Numbered from the stretch's first letter, positions 1 to 7,633 are shown. The stretch is 60,166 nucleotides of DNA from Actinomadura sp. NBRC 104412 (GCF_030269515.1 NZ_BSTM01000034.1:1-60166), one strand, 5' to 3'. The notes: a model not told the origin generated them from the letters alone. Made by a program: numbers and translations.

Positions 1-60
1 AGCTACCGGCTCAAAGACCGCGACCTCGGCCGCGTCCCCGCGGCCAAGACCGACAACTAA
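1..60 (+). CDS. C-terminal end of an IstB-like protein (partial)
   Basis: The last 19 codons of a frame entering from the left edge, ending at TAA. The visible tail (SYRLKDRDLGRVPAAKTDN) resembles the end of IstB-type helper ATPases of IS21-family elements. I recognise it mainly because the DNA that follows looks like the right end of such an element. No catalytic motif lies inside the window, so the family assignment is an inference. Confidence 0.45.
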   Translation, partial: SYRLKDRDLGRVPAAKTDN

Positions 61-127
61 AGATCAACAATCGGGTGGGTCACGGTTCACCCGGAACAAC
101 CGGGTCACGATTGGGCCGGGATTGACA
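1..127 (+). mobile_element. Right end of an IS21-like insertion sequence
   Basis: After the stop at 60 comes about 65 bp with short repeated words GGGTCACGRTT (around 77-87 and 103-113), ending in TTGACA at 122-127. IS21-family elements typically have reiterated subterminal GGGTCA words and finish in CA. Position 127 is also exactly where the tandem 229-bp repeat begins, which supports it as the element boundary. The left end and the istA gene lie outside the window. Confidence 0.5.
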
Positions 128-588
128 CGCAGCCCGCGCATGCAATAAACACCTCTCCCAACGACCTCAACCCGTCACCCCAGCCCCGAGCGGCGCCCAA
201 GCGCTGCGATCGCGACCGAAGGCAGATTCAAGCGAAGCAAGAATCTGATCGCGTAGCGAGCCTCTAGGCGAGTCGGAGCGATGCAGCGATCGCGCGCGGT
301 GCCGGAGAAGGAGGGCGCCCAGCGCCCGACGCCGCAGGCACCGCCAATAAACGGAGCGCAGCCCGCGCATGCAATAAACACCTCTCCCAACGACCTCAAC
401 CCGTCACCCCAGCCCCGAGCGGCGCCCAAGCGCTGCGATCGCGACCGAAGGCAGATTCAAGCGAAGCAAGAATCTGATCGCGTAGCGAGCCTCTAGGCGA
501 GTCGGAGCGATGCAGCGATCGCGCGCGGTGCCGGAGAAGGAGGGCGCCCAGCGCCCGACGCCGCAGGCACCGCCAATGAACACAGCGC
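128..588. repeat. Tandem duplication of a 229-bp structured repeat
   Basis: Two copies in direct tandem, 128-356 and 357-585, virtually identical. They differ only at the right edge (position 349 versus 578 and 353-354 versus 582-583). Each copy holds several inverted repeats: CAGATTC/GAATCTG with an 11-nt loop, GGGCGC-CCA-GCGCCC, an outer GGTGCC/GGCACC pair and palindromic GCGATCGC. No convincing reading frame is present. It could be a structured non-coding or REP-like repeat. With 61-127 and 589-624 it fills the gene-free stretch before the regulator at 625. I see no promoter I would defend. Confidence 0.8.
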
Positions 589-624
589 CGAGCCTCTGGG
601 CGAGAGCGGGGGACAGCTGAGCTC

Positions 625-1278
625 CTACGACAGTCGCTCGATGGAGTCGAGCATGTGCTCTTCGATCAGGTGCAGCAGTCGCTCCTCCTCGCCGTCGGAG
701 ATGGCGTCGACGAGCCGCCGGTGCTCCTCCACCAGCTCTTCCGGCTCGGGGTAGGTGTCCTGGAGCGCGTTCAGGCACATGCGGGTCTCCACCAGCAGGG
801 TCTGCGCCATGCGCTCCAGCCGGGGGCTGCCGGACGAGCTGACCAGCACCTCGTGGAAAGCCTGGTCGGCATCGCTCATCTTCACCCGGTCGCGTTCCCT
901 GGCGGCCTCGACCAGGTGGTCCAGCGCCTCGGTGAGCCGGGCCACCGCCTCGCCGCGGTTGCGCTCCATCACCAGGACGCACGCCGCCCGCTCGATGGCG
1001 AGCCTGGCACGGTAGACGTCCTCCACGTCGCTCCGGTCCAGCGTGACCACGAACAGGCCGCGGTGCGGCTCGCTGTGCAGCAGCCCCTCCTGGACGAGCC
1101 GCTGCATGGCCTCGCGCAGCGGGCCGCGGCTGATGCCCAGCCGTCCCGCCAGATCGGCCTCGCCGAGCTGCTCGCCGGGTTCGAGCTGGCCGTACAGGAT
1201 CGCCGTTCTCAGCTCGTCGTAGACGATCTCCACGGTGGATCTGCGGGGGACGGGTTCAAGTTCACCCAGTCGGCCCAT
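625..1278 (-). CDS. GntR-family regulator, FadR/FCD subfamily
   Basis: 217 residues, the usual length. The N-terminal winged helix-turn-helix is at about 13-75 (LGISRGPLREAMQRL). The all-helical FCD ligand domain is at about 85-212. Asp138, His142, His186 and His208 match the spacing of the FCD metal-binding set. The family binds small organic acids and releases short palindromic operators. The gene lies just downstream of two Asp/Glu racemase-like genes on the same strand. The motif ATTGTyGACAAT occurs upstream of those genes and in the divergent promoter at 3.6 kb, a typical FCD-regulator operator shape, so this protein is the obvious candidate regulator. Start ATG at 1278 follows AGAGAGGA. 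Confidence 0.9.
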   Translation of the reverse strand: MGRLGELEPVPRRSTVEIVYDELRTAILYGQLEPGEQLGEADLAGRLGISRGPLREAMQRLVQEGLLHSEPHRGLFVVTLDRSDVEDVYRARLAIERAACVLVMERNRGEAVARLTEALDHLVEAARERDRVKMSDADQAFHEVLVSSSGSPRLERMAQTLLVETRMCLNALQDTYPEPEELVEEHRRLVDAISDGEEERLLHLIEEHMLDSIERLS

Positions 1279-1325
1279 GCCGAGGGTTCCTCTCTTTATT
1301 CAGTTCACCTCGGCCCATGCCGAGG
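1269..1325 (-). promoter_or_regulatory. Duplicated inverted repeat at the regulator start
   Basis: The word CCTCGGCATGGGCCGA occurs twice on the minus strand, once over the start codon (1269-1287) and once 40 bp upstream (1308-1325). The upstream copy is a perfect 7-bp-arm inverted repeat around a 4-nt spacer. The upstream ATG is out of frame with the gene. It could be an autoregulatory operator or a small slipped duplication. Confidence 0.4.
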
Positions 1326-1341
1326 GCTACTCGCTCGTGTC

Positions 1342-2109
1342 TCACAGGCGGGCCGCCCGGATCGCGTCCGGAGCCGCCGCTCCGGCCGGTCCCTCGGCGA
1401 ACAGCGTGCCCAGGCCGGGGCGGGGGCGCGGCACGCTCCCCGCCGCCAGGCGCAGGCCCTCCCAGACGCTCACCTGGTTGGCGGTGAGGACGGGCTTGCC
1501 CAGCCGCGCCTCCAGGTCGTCCAGCCAGGCGACCGTGTGCAGCGCGGTGTCGGGGACCAGGACGGCCTCGGCGCCGGGATGGTCGTTGGCGGCGACGAAG
1601 TCCAGGACGTCGTCGCGTCCCAGCGTGCCGACCTCGGCGGCGGTGATGATGCCGCGGCTGGTCAGCGCGACGACCTCGATGCCGGCGTGCGCGAGGAAGG
1701 CGGCGAACCGCTCCGCCACGTCCGCCGGGTAGGTGGCGGCCACCGCGACCCGGGTCACGCCCAGGTGCCGGGCCGCGTTGACGAAGGCGAAGGAGGTACT
1801 GGACGCGGGCACACCGGCGGCCGCGCTGACGCCCTCGACCTGCGCGGCGGCGCCGTCCCAGCCGAACACGAAGCTGCCGCTGGTGCAGGCCCACACGGCC
1901 GCCGCCACCTCAAGCCCGCGCAGCGTCCTGGCCCCCTCGGACAGGACGTCGGCTCCGCCCACGTCCAGCAGGGCGTCCACCCGGTGCGCGTCCTCCCGCA
2001 TGAGCGTGTGGACGACGGGCAGCCGCACGTCACCGAGGATCCGCTCGATCACCGGGTAGTCGTCCTCGGCGCTGTGGCCCGGGTAGAGGAATCCGACGCT
2101 GGGCACCAA
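1342..2109 (-). CDS. Asp/Glu racemase-superfamily enzyme with one active-site Cys
   Basis: About 255 residues, related to maleate isomerase and arylmalonate decarboxylase, which use one or two cysteines to abstract or donate protons on small dicarboxylates. The first Cys is present in WACTSGSFVFG (Cys75 counted from TTG 2109). The second motif reads VLVPDTALHT, with Asp187 where two-Cys members have Cys. That argues against a normal two-base isomerase or racemase; a decarboxylase-like or altered activity is possible. Start choice: the longest frame opens at TTG 2142, but that codon sits inside an operator palindrome. A GGAGGGG site precedes TTG 2109/GTG 2106, so I place the start there. It has its own promoter, separate from the paralogue upstream. 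Confidence 0.8.
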   Translation of the reverse strand: MVPSVGFLYPGHSAEDDYPVIERILGDVRLPVVHTLMREDAHRVDALLDVGGADVLSEGARTLRGLEVAAAVWACTSGSFVFGWDGAAAQVEGVSAAAGVPASSTSFAFVNAARHLGVTRVAVAATYPADVAERFAAFLAHAGIEVVALTSRGIITAAEVGTLGRDDVLDFVAANDHPGAEAVLVPDTALHTVAWLDDLEARLGKPVLTANQVSVWEGLRLAAGSVPRPRPGLGTLFAEGPAGAAAPDAIRAARL

Positions 2110-2131
2110 CTTCCGCCCCTCCAGTGGAAAA

Positions 2132-2143
2132 ATTGTCGACAAT
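2132..2143. promoter_or_regulatory. Palindromic operator ATTGTCGACAAT, probable GntR/FCD site
   Basis: A perfect 12-bp palindrome followed by CCTA, immediately upstream of the Asp/Glu racemase-like gene. The 16-nt word ATTGTyGACAATCCTA recurs at 3596-3611 in the divergent promoter of the same island. This shape is typical for FCD-type GntR regulators. Binding is inferred. Confidence 0.6.
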
Positions 2144-2158
2144 CCTATCAGTTGCGAT

Positions 2159-2923
2159 CTAGGCCGCCGGGGCCTGGCTCACCTGGACCAGCCACTGGCC
2201 CTCGCCCGCGGCCTGGAGCCCCATCGCCCGCAGCGCGGAGCACATGGTCACCTGGTTGGCGGTGAGCACGGGCTTGCCGATCATGCGTTCCAGCGGCGCG
2301 ATGATGTCGTACGTCGGGACGTTGGTGCAGCTGATGAACACCGCCTCCGCCTCGGGCCGGTCGACCGCCGACACGGCGTTGACCACCTCCTGGTAGCCGA
2401 CCTTCCAGATGTGGTTGAGCAGCCCCATCCCGACCGAGGACACCACCGCGACGCCGTGCGCGCCGAGGAAGGACACCAGCCGGTCGGTGACGCTGTCGAT
2501 GTACGGGGTCACCACCGCGATCCGGCCGATGCCGAGCAGGGACAGCGACTCCACCAGGGCGCCCGAGGTGGTCGTGGCGGCCGGGGCCCCGGCCTTGAGC
2601 ATGGCCTGCTGGAGCTCCCGCTCGCCCTCCGCGCCGCGGATGAAGCTGCCCGAGGCGCAGGCGTAGGCCACCGCCAGCGGCTCGGGGGCCAGCACGTCGC
2701 GGGTCGCCTGCCGGACGATCGAGTGGTCGGACAGGGCCGAGGCCATCTCCACCGTCACCGGCACCGGGACGTAGGGCAGCCTCGTCATGAAGAGCGAGAC
2801 GTCGTCGGGTGTCCAGCGCCACAGCTCCCGGTCGAGCGCGAAGTCGAACGGGGCCACGACGCCGATGCCGTGCTGTGCCGGCAGTTCCGGGCCGACGATG
2901 AGCTTGGGGTCGAATGCCATCAC
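2159..2923 (-). CDS. Maleate isomerase-like Asp/Glu racemase-superfamily protein
   Basis: 254 residues, a paralogue of the gene at 1342. Both catalytic cysteines are present: Cys89 in YACASGSFIRG and Cys199 in VFISCTNVPTYD. The shared C-terminal signature GKPVLTANQV is intact. Two-cysteine members catalyse cis-trans isomerisation of maleate or racemisation of small acids. Ten bases separate its start from the upstream DUF3830 gene, so the two are cotranscribed. With an amidase and a hydroxyacid dehydrogenase next door it may handle a maleate/maleamate-like or substituted dicarboxylate intermediate. The substrate is not predictable from sequence. Confidence 0.85.
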   Translation of the reverse strand: MMAFDPKLIVGPELPAQHGIGVVAPFDFALDRELWRWTPDDVSLFMTRLPYVPVPVTVEMASALSDHSIVRQATRDVLAPEPLAVAYACASGSFIRGAEGERELQQAMLKAGAPAATTTSGALVESLSLLGIGRIAVVTPYIDSVTDRLVSFLGAHGVAVVSSVGMGLLNHIWKVGYQEVVNAVSAVDRPEAEAVFISCTNVPTYDIIAPLERMIGKPVLTANQVTMCSALRAMGLQAAGEGQWLVQVSQAPAA

Positions 2924-2933
2924 CGCCGCCCGT

Positions 2934-3428
2934 TCAGCCGTCGTGCCTGGCGTAGACGAGGCGTTCGCCGACGCCGCCGGACCGCCATACGTCGTTGCAC
3001 GCCTCGGCCATGCGGTCGAGCCCGTCCACGATGGTGGCGTAGACGTTGCCGGGCACCCAGCCGACGTCCCCGTTCAGCAGCAGGTTGTTGCGCCCGTAGA
3101 AGATGGCCAGGTCGACGACGCCGGGCAGGCCGTCGATGCCCTTCTCCTCCTTGAAGCCCCTGTCCAGCATCCCGCCGTGGAAGTCGAAATACACCACGTC
3201 GCCCGGGATGGGGGTCACCGTGGGGTTCTCCAAGCCGATCTCTTCGTCGCTGAACCGCTCGACCATGGTGTAGACCTCGTTGCGCGCGTACTTGGCGTGG
3301 TACGCGTCGCCGCCCTGCGGCAGGGCCCGCCAGACCGCCTCGCACGTCCGGGGCGCGTCCTTTTCGAGCAGTTCGGCGATGCAGGAGACGCCTCGGCGCT
3401 CGAGCGTGATGGTCATGAGCTTGGGCAT
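2934..3428 (-). CDS. DUF3830 family protein
   Basis: 164 residues from the chosen start. The opening MPKLMTITLERRGVSC, followed by AELLEKDAPRTCEAVW, is typical of DUF3830, a small cyclophilin-like beta-barrel family of unknown function often found beside amidohydrolases and racemases. The frame also has GTG 3470 upstream, but that codon lies within a perfect 24-bp palindrome and lacks a ribosome site. ATG 3428 has GGGGAGG six bases upstream, so it is preferred. First gene of the minus-strand run DUF3830 - maleate isomerase-like. Confidence 0.8.
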   Translation of the reverse strand: MPKLMTITLERRGVSCIAELLEKDAPRTCEAVWRALPQGGDAYHAKYARNEVYTMVERFSDEEIGLENPTVTPIPGDVVYFDFHGGMLDRGFKEEKGIDGLPGVVDLAIFYGRNNLLLNGDVGWVPGNVYATIVDGLDRMAEACNDVWRSGGVGERLVYARHDG

Positions 3429-3448
3429 GCCGGCCTCCCCGGGCACAG

Positions 3449-3472
3449 GGGTGAGCGACGCGTCGCTCACCC
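3449..3472. promoter_or_regulatory. Perfect 24-bp palindrome upstream of DUF3830
   Basis: Half-site GGGTGAGCGACG is followed directly by its exact reverse complement with no spacer. It ends 21 bp before the chosen start of the DUF3830 gene. It could be an operator or an mRNA hairpin in the leader. It has no T-tract and stops no gene, so a terminator is unlikely. Confidence 0.5.
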
Positions 3473-3517
3473 GAGAGGACTCTTGACGAATAGAGCGCCT
3501 TGGGATCCGCCCTGGCC

Positions 3518-3594
3518 TGTGGAACGGTTGCGACGGTCTTGCAGCACGACCAGCACGGTCACCTGCTCGTTCTGGATTTCGAGGTACCCGCGCT
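3518..3594 (-). pseudogene. Remnant of a RelE-type toxin C-terminus
   Basis: The minus strand encodes RGYLEIQNEQVTVLVVLQDR and then RNRST, close to the C-terminal strand of RelE/ParE toxins (pattern YxIxxxxxxVxVLxVxHRRxxY). It has no start, no antitoxin and no N-terminal two thirds. It lies in the divergent promoter region between DUF3830 and the hydroxyacid dehydrogenase, and appears to be a relic of an older toxin-antitoxin locus. Short length makes this tentative. Confidence 0.4.
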
Positions 3595-3595
3595 G

Positions 3596-3607
3596 ATTGT
3601 TGACAAT
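3596..3607. promoter_or_regulatory. Operator ATTGTTGACAAT, second probable GntR/FCD site
   Basis: Near-perfect palindrome (ATTGT/ACAAT arms, TG centre) followed by CCTA, the same 16-nt word as at 2132. It sits between the divergent DUF3830 (minus) and hydroxyacid dehydrogenase (plus) genes and could control both sides of the island. Confidence 0.55.
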
Positions 3608-3684
3608 CCTACGAGCGCTTCCTAGCGTGTCAATGCCCCCATGCGTTGCGTTCTCGTTAATCGCCGACCCCGGAAAGTGAGGCC

Positions 3685-4680
3685 ATGGAGCCAGAGGGCA
3701 GGCCGCGGGTGGTCGTGCTGCGCGACGAGGCCGATCCGCCGCCGGCCATGGAGCCGGTCGAACGTCTCGCCCGCGTGCGCTACGTGGACGGGTCCGGGCT
3801 CGCCGAGGCGCTTCCGGGTTCCGACGTGCTGTTCGTGTACGACTTCTTCTCACGGGCACCCTCCCGCGTATGGCCGAGGGAAGGGGCGCCCGGCTGGGTG
3901 CATGTCGCCAGCGCTGGGGTGGACGGCCTGCTGTTCCCCGGGCTGGTCGAGAGCGACACGGTCGTCACCAACTCGCGCGGGGTCTTCGAGCGGCCGATCG
4001 CCGAGTACGTGCTGGGCCTGGTGCTGTGCTTCGCCAAGGACCTGCGGACGACGCTGAGGCTGCAGGAGCGGCGGGTGTGGCGGCACCGCGAGAGCGAGCG
4101 GATCGAGGGCACCCGCGCGCTGGTGATCGGCACCGGCCCGATCGGGCGGGCGATCGGCCGCGCGCTGGCCGCGGCCGGGATCGTGGTGACCGGGATGGGG
4201 CGCACCGCCCGCACCGGCGATCCCGATCTGGGCGAGGTGCTGCCGGACGACCGGCTGCACGAGGCGCTGGGCGAGGCCGACTGGGTGGTGCTGGCGGCGC
4301 CGCTCACCGACCGCACCCGTGGCATGATCGACGGTGCCGCGCTGACGCGGATGCGGCCGACCGCCCGGCTGATCAACGTGGGCCGGGGCGCGCTGGTGGT
4401 GGAGGACGACCTGGTCGAGGCCCTGCGGGCGGAACGGATCGCGGGCGCCGCCCTGGACGTCTTCGAGGACGAGCCGCTGCCGGAGCCGTCCCCCCTCTGG
4501 GACCTGCCCAACGTGATCGTCTCCCCGCACATGTCCGGGGACGTGGTGGGGTGGAGGACGGAGCTGGTCCGCCTGTTCGCCGACAACCTCGGCCGGTACG
4601 TCGCCGGCCGCCCCCTGCTGAACGTGGTGGACAAGCGCCTCGGGTATGTCGGCTCCGGGACGCCGACCGCGTCCGGCTGA
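3685..4680 (+). CDS. D-2-hydroxyacid dehydrogenase
   Basis: 331 residues, the normal family length. Rossmann glycine motif GTGPIGRAIG at 149-158; catalytic Arg234 (NVGRG), Glu263 (FEDEPLP) and His282 (SPHMSG). It would reduce 2-oxoacids or oxidise D-2-hydroxyacids with NAD(P)H. First gene of a plus-strand pair with the amidase, 25 bp apart. It faces the racemase/DUF3830 genes across a shared promoter holding the ATTGTTGACAAT operator, so it probably belongs to the same pathway. Start ATG 3685 follows GTGAGG. Confidence 0.88.
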   Translation: MEPEGRPRVVVLRDEADPPPAMEPVERLARVRYVDGSGLAEALPGSDVLFVYDFFSRAPSRVWPREGAPGWVHVASAGVDGLLFPGLVESDTVVTNSRGVFERPIAEYVLGLVLCFAKDLRTTLRLQERRVWRHRESERIEGTRALVIGTGPIGRAIGRALAAAGIVVTGMGRTARTGDPDLGEVLPDDRLHEALGEADWVVLAAPLTDRTRGMIDGAALTRMRPTARLINVGRGALVVEDDLVEALRAERIAGAALDVFEDEPLPEPSPLWDLPNVIVSPHMSGDVVGWRTELVRLFADNLGRYVAGRPLLNVVDKRLGYVGSGTPTASG

Positions 4681-4705
4681 CCGCCGCACCGAACCAGGAG
4701 GTCTC

Positions 4706-6121
4706 ATGACCGGCACCGATCCGACCGGCCTGACCGCGACCGAGCTGCTGGACGCCTACGGGCGCAGGGAGCTGACCCCGGTGGAGGCCACTGAGGCCGT
4801 CCTGGAACGGATCGAGCGGATCGATCCGCGGCTGAACGCGTTCTGCCTGGTCGACCCGGAGTGGTCGCTGGAGGCGGCGCGCACCTCGGCGGAGCGGTGG
4901 CGGCGCGGTGAGCCCGCGGGCCTGCTGGACGGGGTGCCCGTCTCGATCAAGGACATCCTGATCACCAAGGGCCGTCCGACGCTGCGCGGCTCGCGCACGA
5001 TCGATCCCGGCCTGGACTGGCCGGAGGACGCGCCCTCGGTGGCCCGCCTGTACGAGCACGGCGCGGTGCCGATCGGCAAGACCACGACGCCGGAGTTCGC
5101 CTGGAAGGGCGTGACCGATTCGCCGCTCACCGGGGTCACCCGCAACCCGTGGGACACCGCCCGTACGCCCGGCGGCTCCAGCGGGGGAGCGGCGGCCGCG
5201 GTCGCGGCGGGCCTGGCTCCGCTGGCGCTGGGCACCGACGGCGGCGGCTCGGTGCGCATCCCGGCCGCGTTCACCGGCACGGTCACGCTCAAGCCGACCT
5301 ACGGTTTGGTGCCGCACTACCCGGCCAGCCCGTTCGGGACGCTGGCGCACGTCGGACCGATGACCCGTACGGTGCGGGACGCCGCGCTGCTGCTGGATGT
5401 GATCACCGGTTTCGACGGCCGGGACTGGTCGGCGCTGCCGCCGCCGCGCGAGCCGTTCTCCACGCTGGCCGGGGACGTGTCGGGGCTGCGCGTCGCCTTC
5501 AGCCCCGAGCTGGGCTTCGCCTCGGTGGACCCGGAGGTCGCCGCGCTCGTGGACGCGGCCGCCGGGGTGTTCGCCGAGCTGGGCGCCAAGGTGGAGCGGG
5601 CCGACCCGGGCTTCGCCGATCCGGTCGAGGACTTCGAGGTGCTGTGGTTCGCCGGGGCCGCGAAGGTCGTGGAGAACCTCACCGAGGAGGAGCGCGGCAA
5701 GCTCGACCCCGGCCTGCGCGAGATCTGCGACAAGGGCGCGCAGTACTCGCTCAGCGTCTACCTGGACGCCGTCGCGCGCCGCCGGGAGCTGGGCCGGATC
5801 ATGGGCCTGTTCCACGAGGAGTACGACCTGCTGCTCACCCCGACCGTGCCGATCCCCGCGTTCGAGGCGGGCCGCGAGAGCCCGGCCGACGGCCTGTACG
5901 GCGGGGTGGGGCGCTGGACGGCCTGGACGCCGTTCACCTACCCGTTCAACATGACCCAGCAGCCGGCCGCGAGCGTCCCGTGCGGGTTCACCCCGGACGG
6001 GCTTCCGGCAGGGCTCCAGATCGTCGGGCCGCGGCATGCCGACGCACGGGTGATGAACGCCGCGCTGGCCTACGAGCGGGCCCGTCCCTGGCACGAGCGC
6101 CGCCCGCCACTGGACGGCTGA
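4706..6121 (+). CDS. Amidase-signature family amidohydrolase
   Basis: 471 residues. The Ser-cisSer-Lys triad is visible: Lys82 (VSIKDILI), cis-Ser158 (GGSSGG) and nucleophile Ser182 (GTDGGGSVRI). These enzymes hydrolyse amides to acid plus ammonia. Next to maleate isomerase-like genes, a maleamate-type or other dicarboxylic amide substrate is plausible but unproven. Start ATG 4706 is chosen because AGGAGG lies six bases upstream; a longer in-frame extension to 4646 would overlap the previous gene. Last gene of the island's plus-strand arm. Confidence 0.88.
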   Translation: MTGTDPTGLTATELLDAYGRRELTPVEATEAVLERIERIDPRLNAFCLVDPEWSLEAARTSAERWRRGEPAGLLDGVPVSIKDILITKGRPTLRGSRTIDPGLDWPEDAPSVARLYEHGAVPIGKTTTPEFAWKGVTDSPLTGVTRNPWDTARTPGGSSGGAAAAVAAGLAPLALGTDGGGSVRIPAAFTGTVTLKPTYGLVPHYPASPFGTLAHVGPMTRTVRDAALLLDVITGFDGRDWSALPPPREPFSTLAGDVSGLRVAFSPELGFASVDPEVAALVDAAAGVFAELGAKVERADPGFADPVEDFEVLWFAGAAKVVENLTEEERGKLDPGLREICDKGAQYSLSVYLDAVARRRELGRIMGLFHEEYDLLLTPTVPIPAFEAGRESPADGLYGGVGRWTAWTPFTYPFNMTQQPAASVPCGFTPDGLPAGLQIVGPRHADARVMNAALAYERARPWHERRPPLDG

Positions 6122-6137
6122 TCGCGAGCGCAGTACG

Positions 6138-6169
6138 GTCGTTAACCAAGCAATTGCTTGGTTAACGAC
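6138..6169. promoter_or_regulatory. Perfect 32-bp palindrome, TetR-type operator
   Basis: Half-site GTCGTTAACCAAGCAA is followed by its exact reverse complement. It ends just before the GGAGG ribosome site of the next gene. The core ACCAAGCA-NN-TGCTTG recurs at 7695-7716 and 33989-34010, each time before a catabolic gene. The lack of a T-tract and the promoter-proximal position favour an operator over a terminator. Confidence 0.65.
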
Positions 6170-6179
6170 TGGAGGCTCC

Positions 6180-6950
6180 ATGCGCCGCGGCATCTACCTG
6201 CTCGAAGAGGTCGAGTTCCACCCGATGAACTCGCGCAGGCCCCTGGAGTACCTGCGCTGGCTCACCGGCTACAAGCGGGAGGACGACCGCATGGAGGCGG
6301 GGGCGCCGAGGCTCACCGAGGGCCTGTCCATCCGCTCCAAGGAGATCGACCTGGTCGGGGCGTTCTACGCGGTCGGCATCAGCGGCCACCCGCAGTTCAA
6401 GGTCGTCACCCTCTGGGACTGCCACGGCGGCTGGGACGGCGGCTGGCGGCAGATGGTGGAGATCTACGACGACGTCCAGCAGAACCTCTTCCTGTCCGAC
6501 ATCGACGACCTGCGGTTCTCCGCCTACTCCCGGCCGCTGGGCGCGGCCCCGGGCTCGCCCGCGGTGGCGGACCTGCTCTCCGAGGGGTACGCGGCGCCGC
6601 TGTACCTGTTCGAGAGCGCGCAGGTGCGGCCGGGCGCGGCGCTGGACTACCTGGCCGCCGTCCAGGAGGAGCGTGCGCCGATACTGGCCGATCATGGACA
6701 TCGGCTGGTCGGCGCGTACGAGGTGCAGTTCTGCGACAGCGAGGTGGTCACGCTCTGGGGCACCGACATCGACGCCCACCTGGAGCTGCAAAGGTCCAGG
6801 GACGCGGCGCTCGGGCTCGATGACGGCGTGCCCGCCGACCACCGCCTGCTGAGCTGGCGCAAGCGCGCCCGCGCCTACCTCGAAGGGCCCTGGCGGGAGA
6901 ACCTGCTCAGCCCCTACCCGGGCTCGAAGCTGGCCCCGAGCCGGGCCTAG
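6180..6950 (+). CDS. NIPSNAP-like protein of unknown function
   Basis: 256 residues with two repeated halves, each beginning with a YLLEEVEF / YLFESAQV strand and containing a VVTLW element. This suggests a tandem dimeric alpha-beta-barrel (NIPSNAP-like) fold. No catalytic motif is recognisable. Such proteins are common companions of acyl-CoA and xenobiotic catabolism genes. The start has GGAGG nine bases upstream, right after the 32-bp palindrome, so it is almost certainly under that operator. Its stop overlaps the convergent DUF1707 gene within the shared bases CTAG. Confidence 0.75.
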   Translation: MRRGIYLLEEVEFHPMNSRRPLEYLRWLTGYKREDDRMEAGAPRLTEGLSIRSKEIDLVGAFYAVGISGHPQFKVVTLWDCHGGWDGGWRQMVEIYDDVQQNLFLSDIDDLRFSAYSRPLGAAPGSPAVADLLSEGYAAPLYLFESAQVRPGAALDYLAAVQEERAPILADHGHRLVGAYEVQFCDSEVVTLWGTDIDAHLELQRSRDAALGLDDGVPADHRLLSWRKRARAYLEGPWRENLLSPYPGSKLAPSRA

Positions 6951-7633
6951 CCTTCGAGCTCGCCGCGGGCCTCGTTCCCCTCGCGGAGCCTCCTGGCGTG
7001 CTTGCGGGCCTTGCGCTTGACGTTCACGCCTCCCCAGAACGCCAGGCCCGAGATCACCACGCGCGGCGCTCCCGGCACCCCGGGACCGCTCGCGTGGTGG
7101 TCGAAGCCGCCCATGATGCCGATCCCGTTGACCCGGACGGCGATGTCCTCGGGCACGATCACCTCGACCCCGCCCATGATCGCGAAGGCCCGGATCCTCA
7201 CCTCGGGCTCGGCGAACCGCGCCTCGCGCAGGTCGAGCCTGCCGCCGCCCCAGAAGGCGAACGTGGTGAACCGCCTCGGGACCGTCCAGCGGCCCTCGTG
7301 CCTGAACCCGCTCATGATGGCGAGGCCCGTCCACCAGCTCGGCGGGTCGGCGGCGGGCGCGTCGGCGAACGGCGGCGTGTACGGCGCCAGGTCGCCACGG
7401 CCTCCGGGGCTCGGCAGGTCGCGGGTGATCGGCTCCAGCTCGGCGTAGGTCTTGGCCATGTAGACCTGGTTGAGCCGCTCCTGGAGCTCCTCCAGCGTGA
7501 GCCGGCCGTCACCCGCGGCCTCGCGCAGCACCTCCGCGACCCGGTCGCGGTCGGCGTCGGACGCCCGCATCTCCGGCGGGTAGGGGGAGGAGCTCCCGCG
7601 CTCCTGTCCGGAGGGCGGCGGAGAAGACGTCAT
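6947..7633 (-). CDS. DUF1707 / LiaF-like domain protein
   Basis: 228 residues. DUF1707 at about 22-74 begins MRASDADRDRVAEVL, with the typical GRLTLEELQERL. The second half is a LiaF-like beta-helical domain with repeated FWGGG/IMGG segments (FAFWGGGRLDL, AIMGGVEVIVP, GIMGGFDHH, FWGGVNVK). Related domains act in envelope-stress sensing. Here there is no transmembrane segment, so it is probably cytoplasmic. Monocistronic, convergent with the NIPSNAP-like gene. Confidence 0.85.
   Translation of the reverse strand: MTSSPPPSGQERGSSSPYPPEMRASDADRDRVAEVLREAAGDGRLTLEELQERLNQVYMAKTYAELEPITRDLPSPGGRGDLAPYTPPFADAPAADPPSWWTGLAIMSGFRHEGRWTVPRRFTTFAFWGGGRLDLREARFAEPEVRIRAFAIMGGVEVIVPEDIAVRVNGIGIMGGFDHHASGPGVPGAPRVVISGLAFWGGVNVKRKARKHARRLREGNEARGELEG

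Noticed and set aside
6138..6169. 32-bp palindrome read as an intrinsic terminator of the amidase gene
   Set aside because: There is no T-tract and it ends two bases before the ribosome site of the next gene. Its core recurs at two other promoters, so an operator is the better reading.
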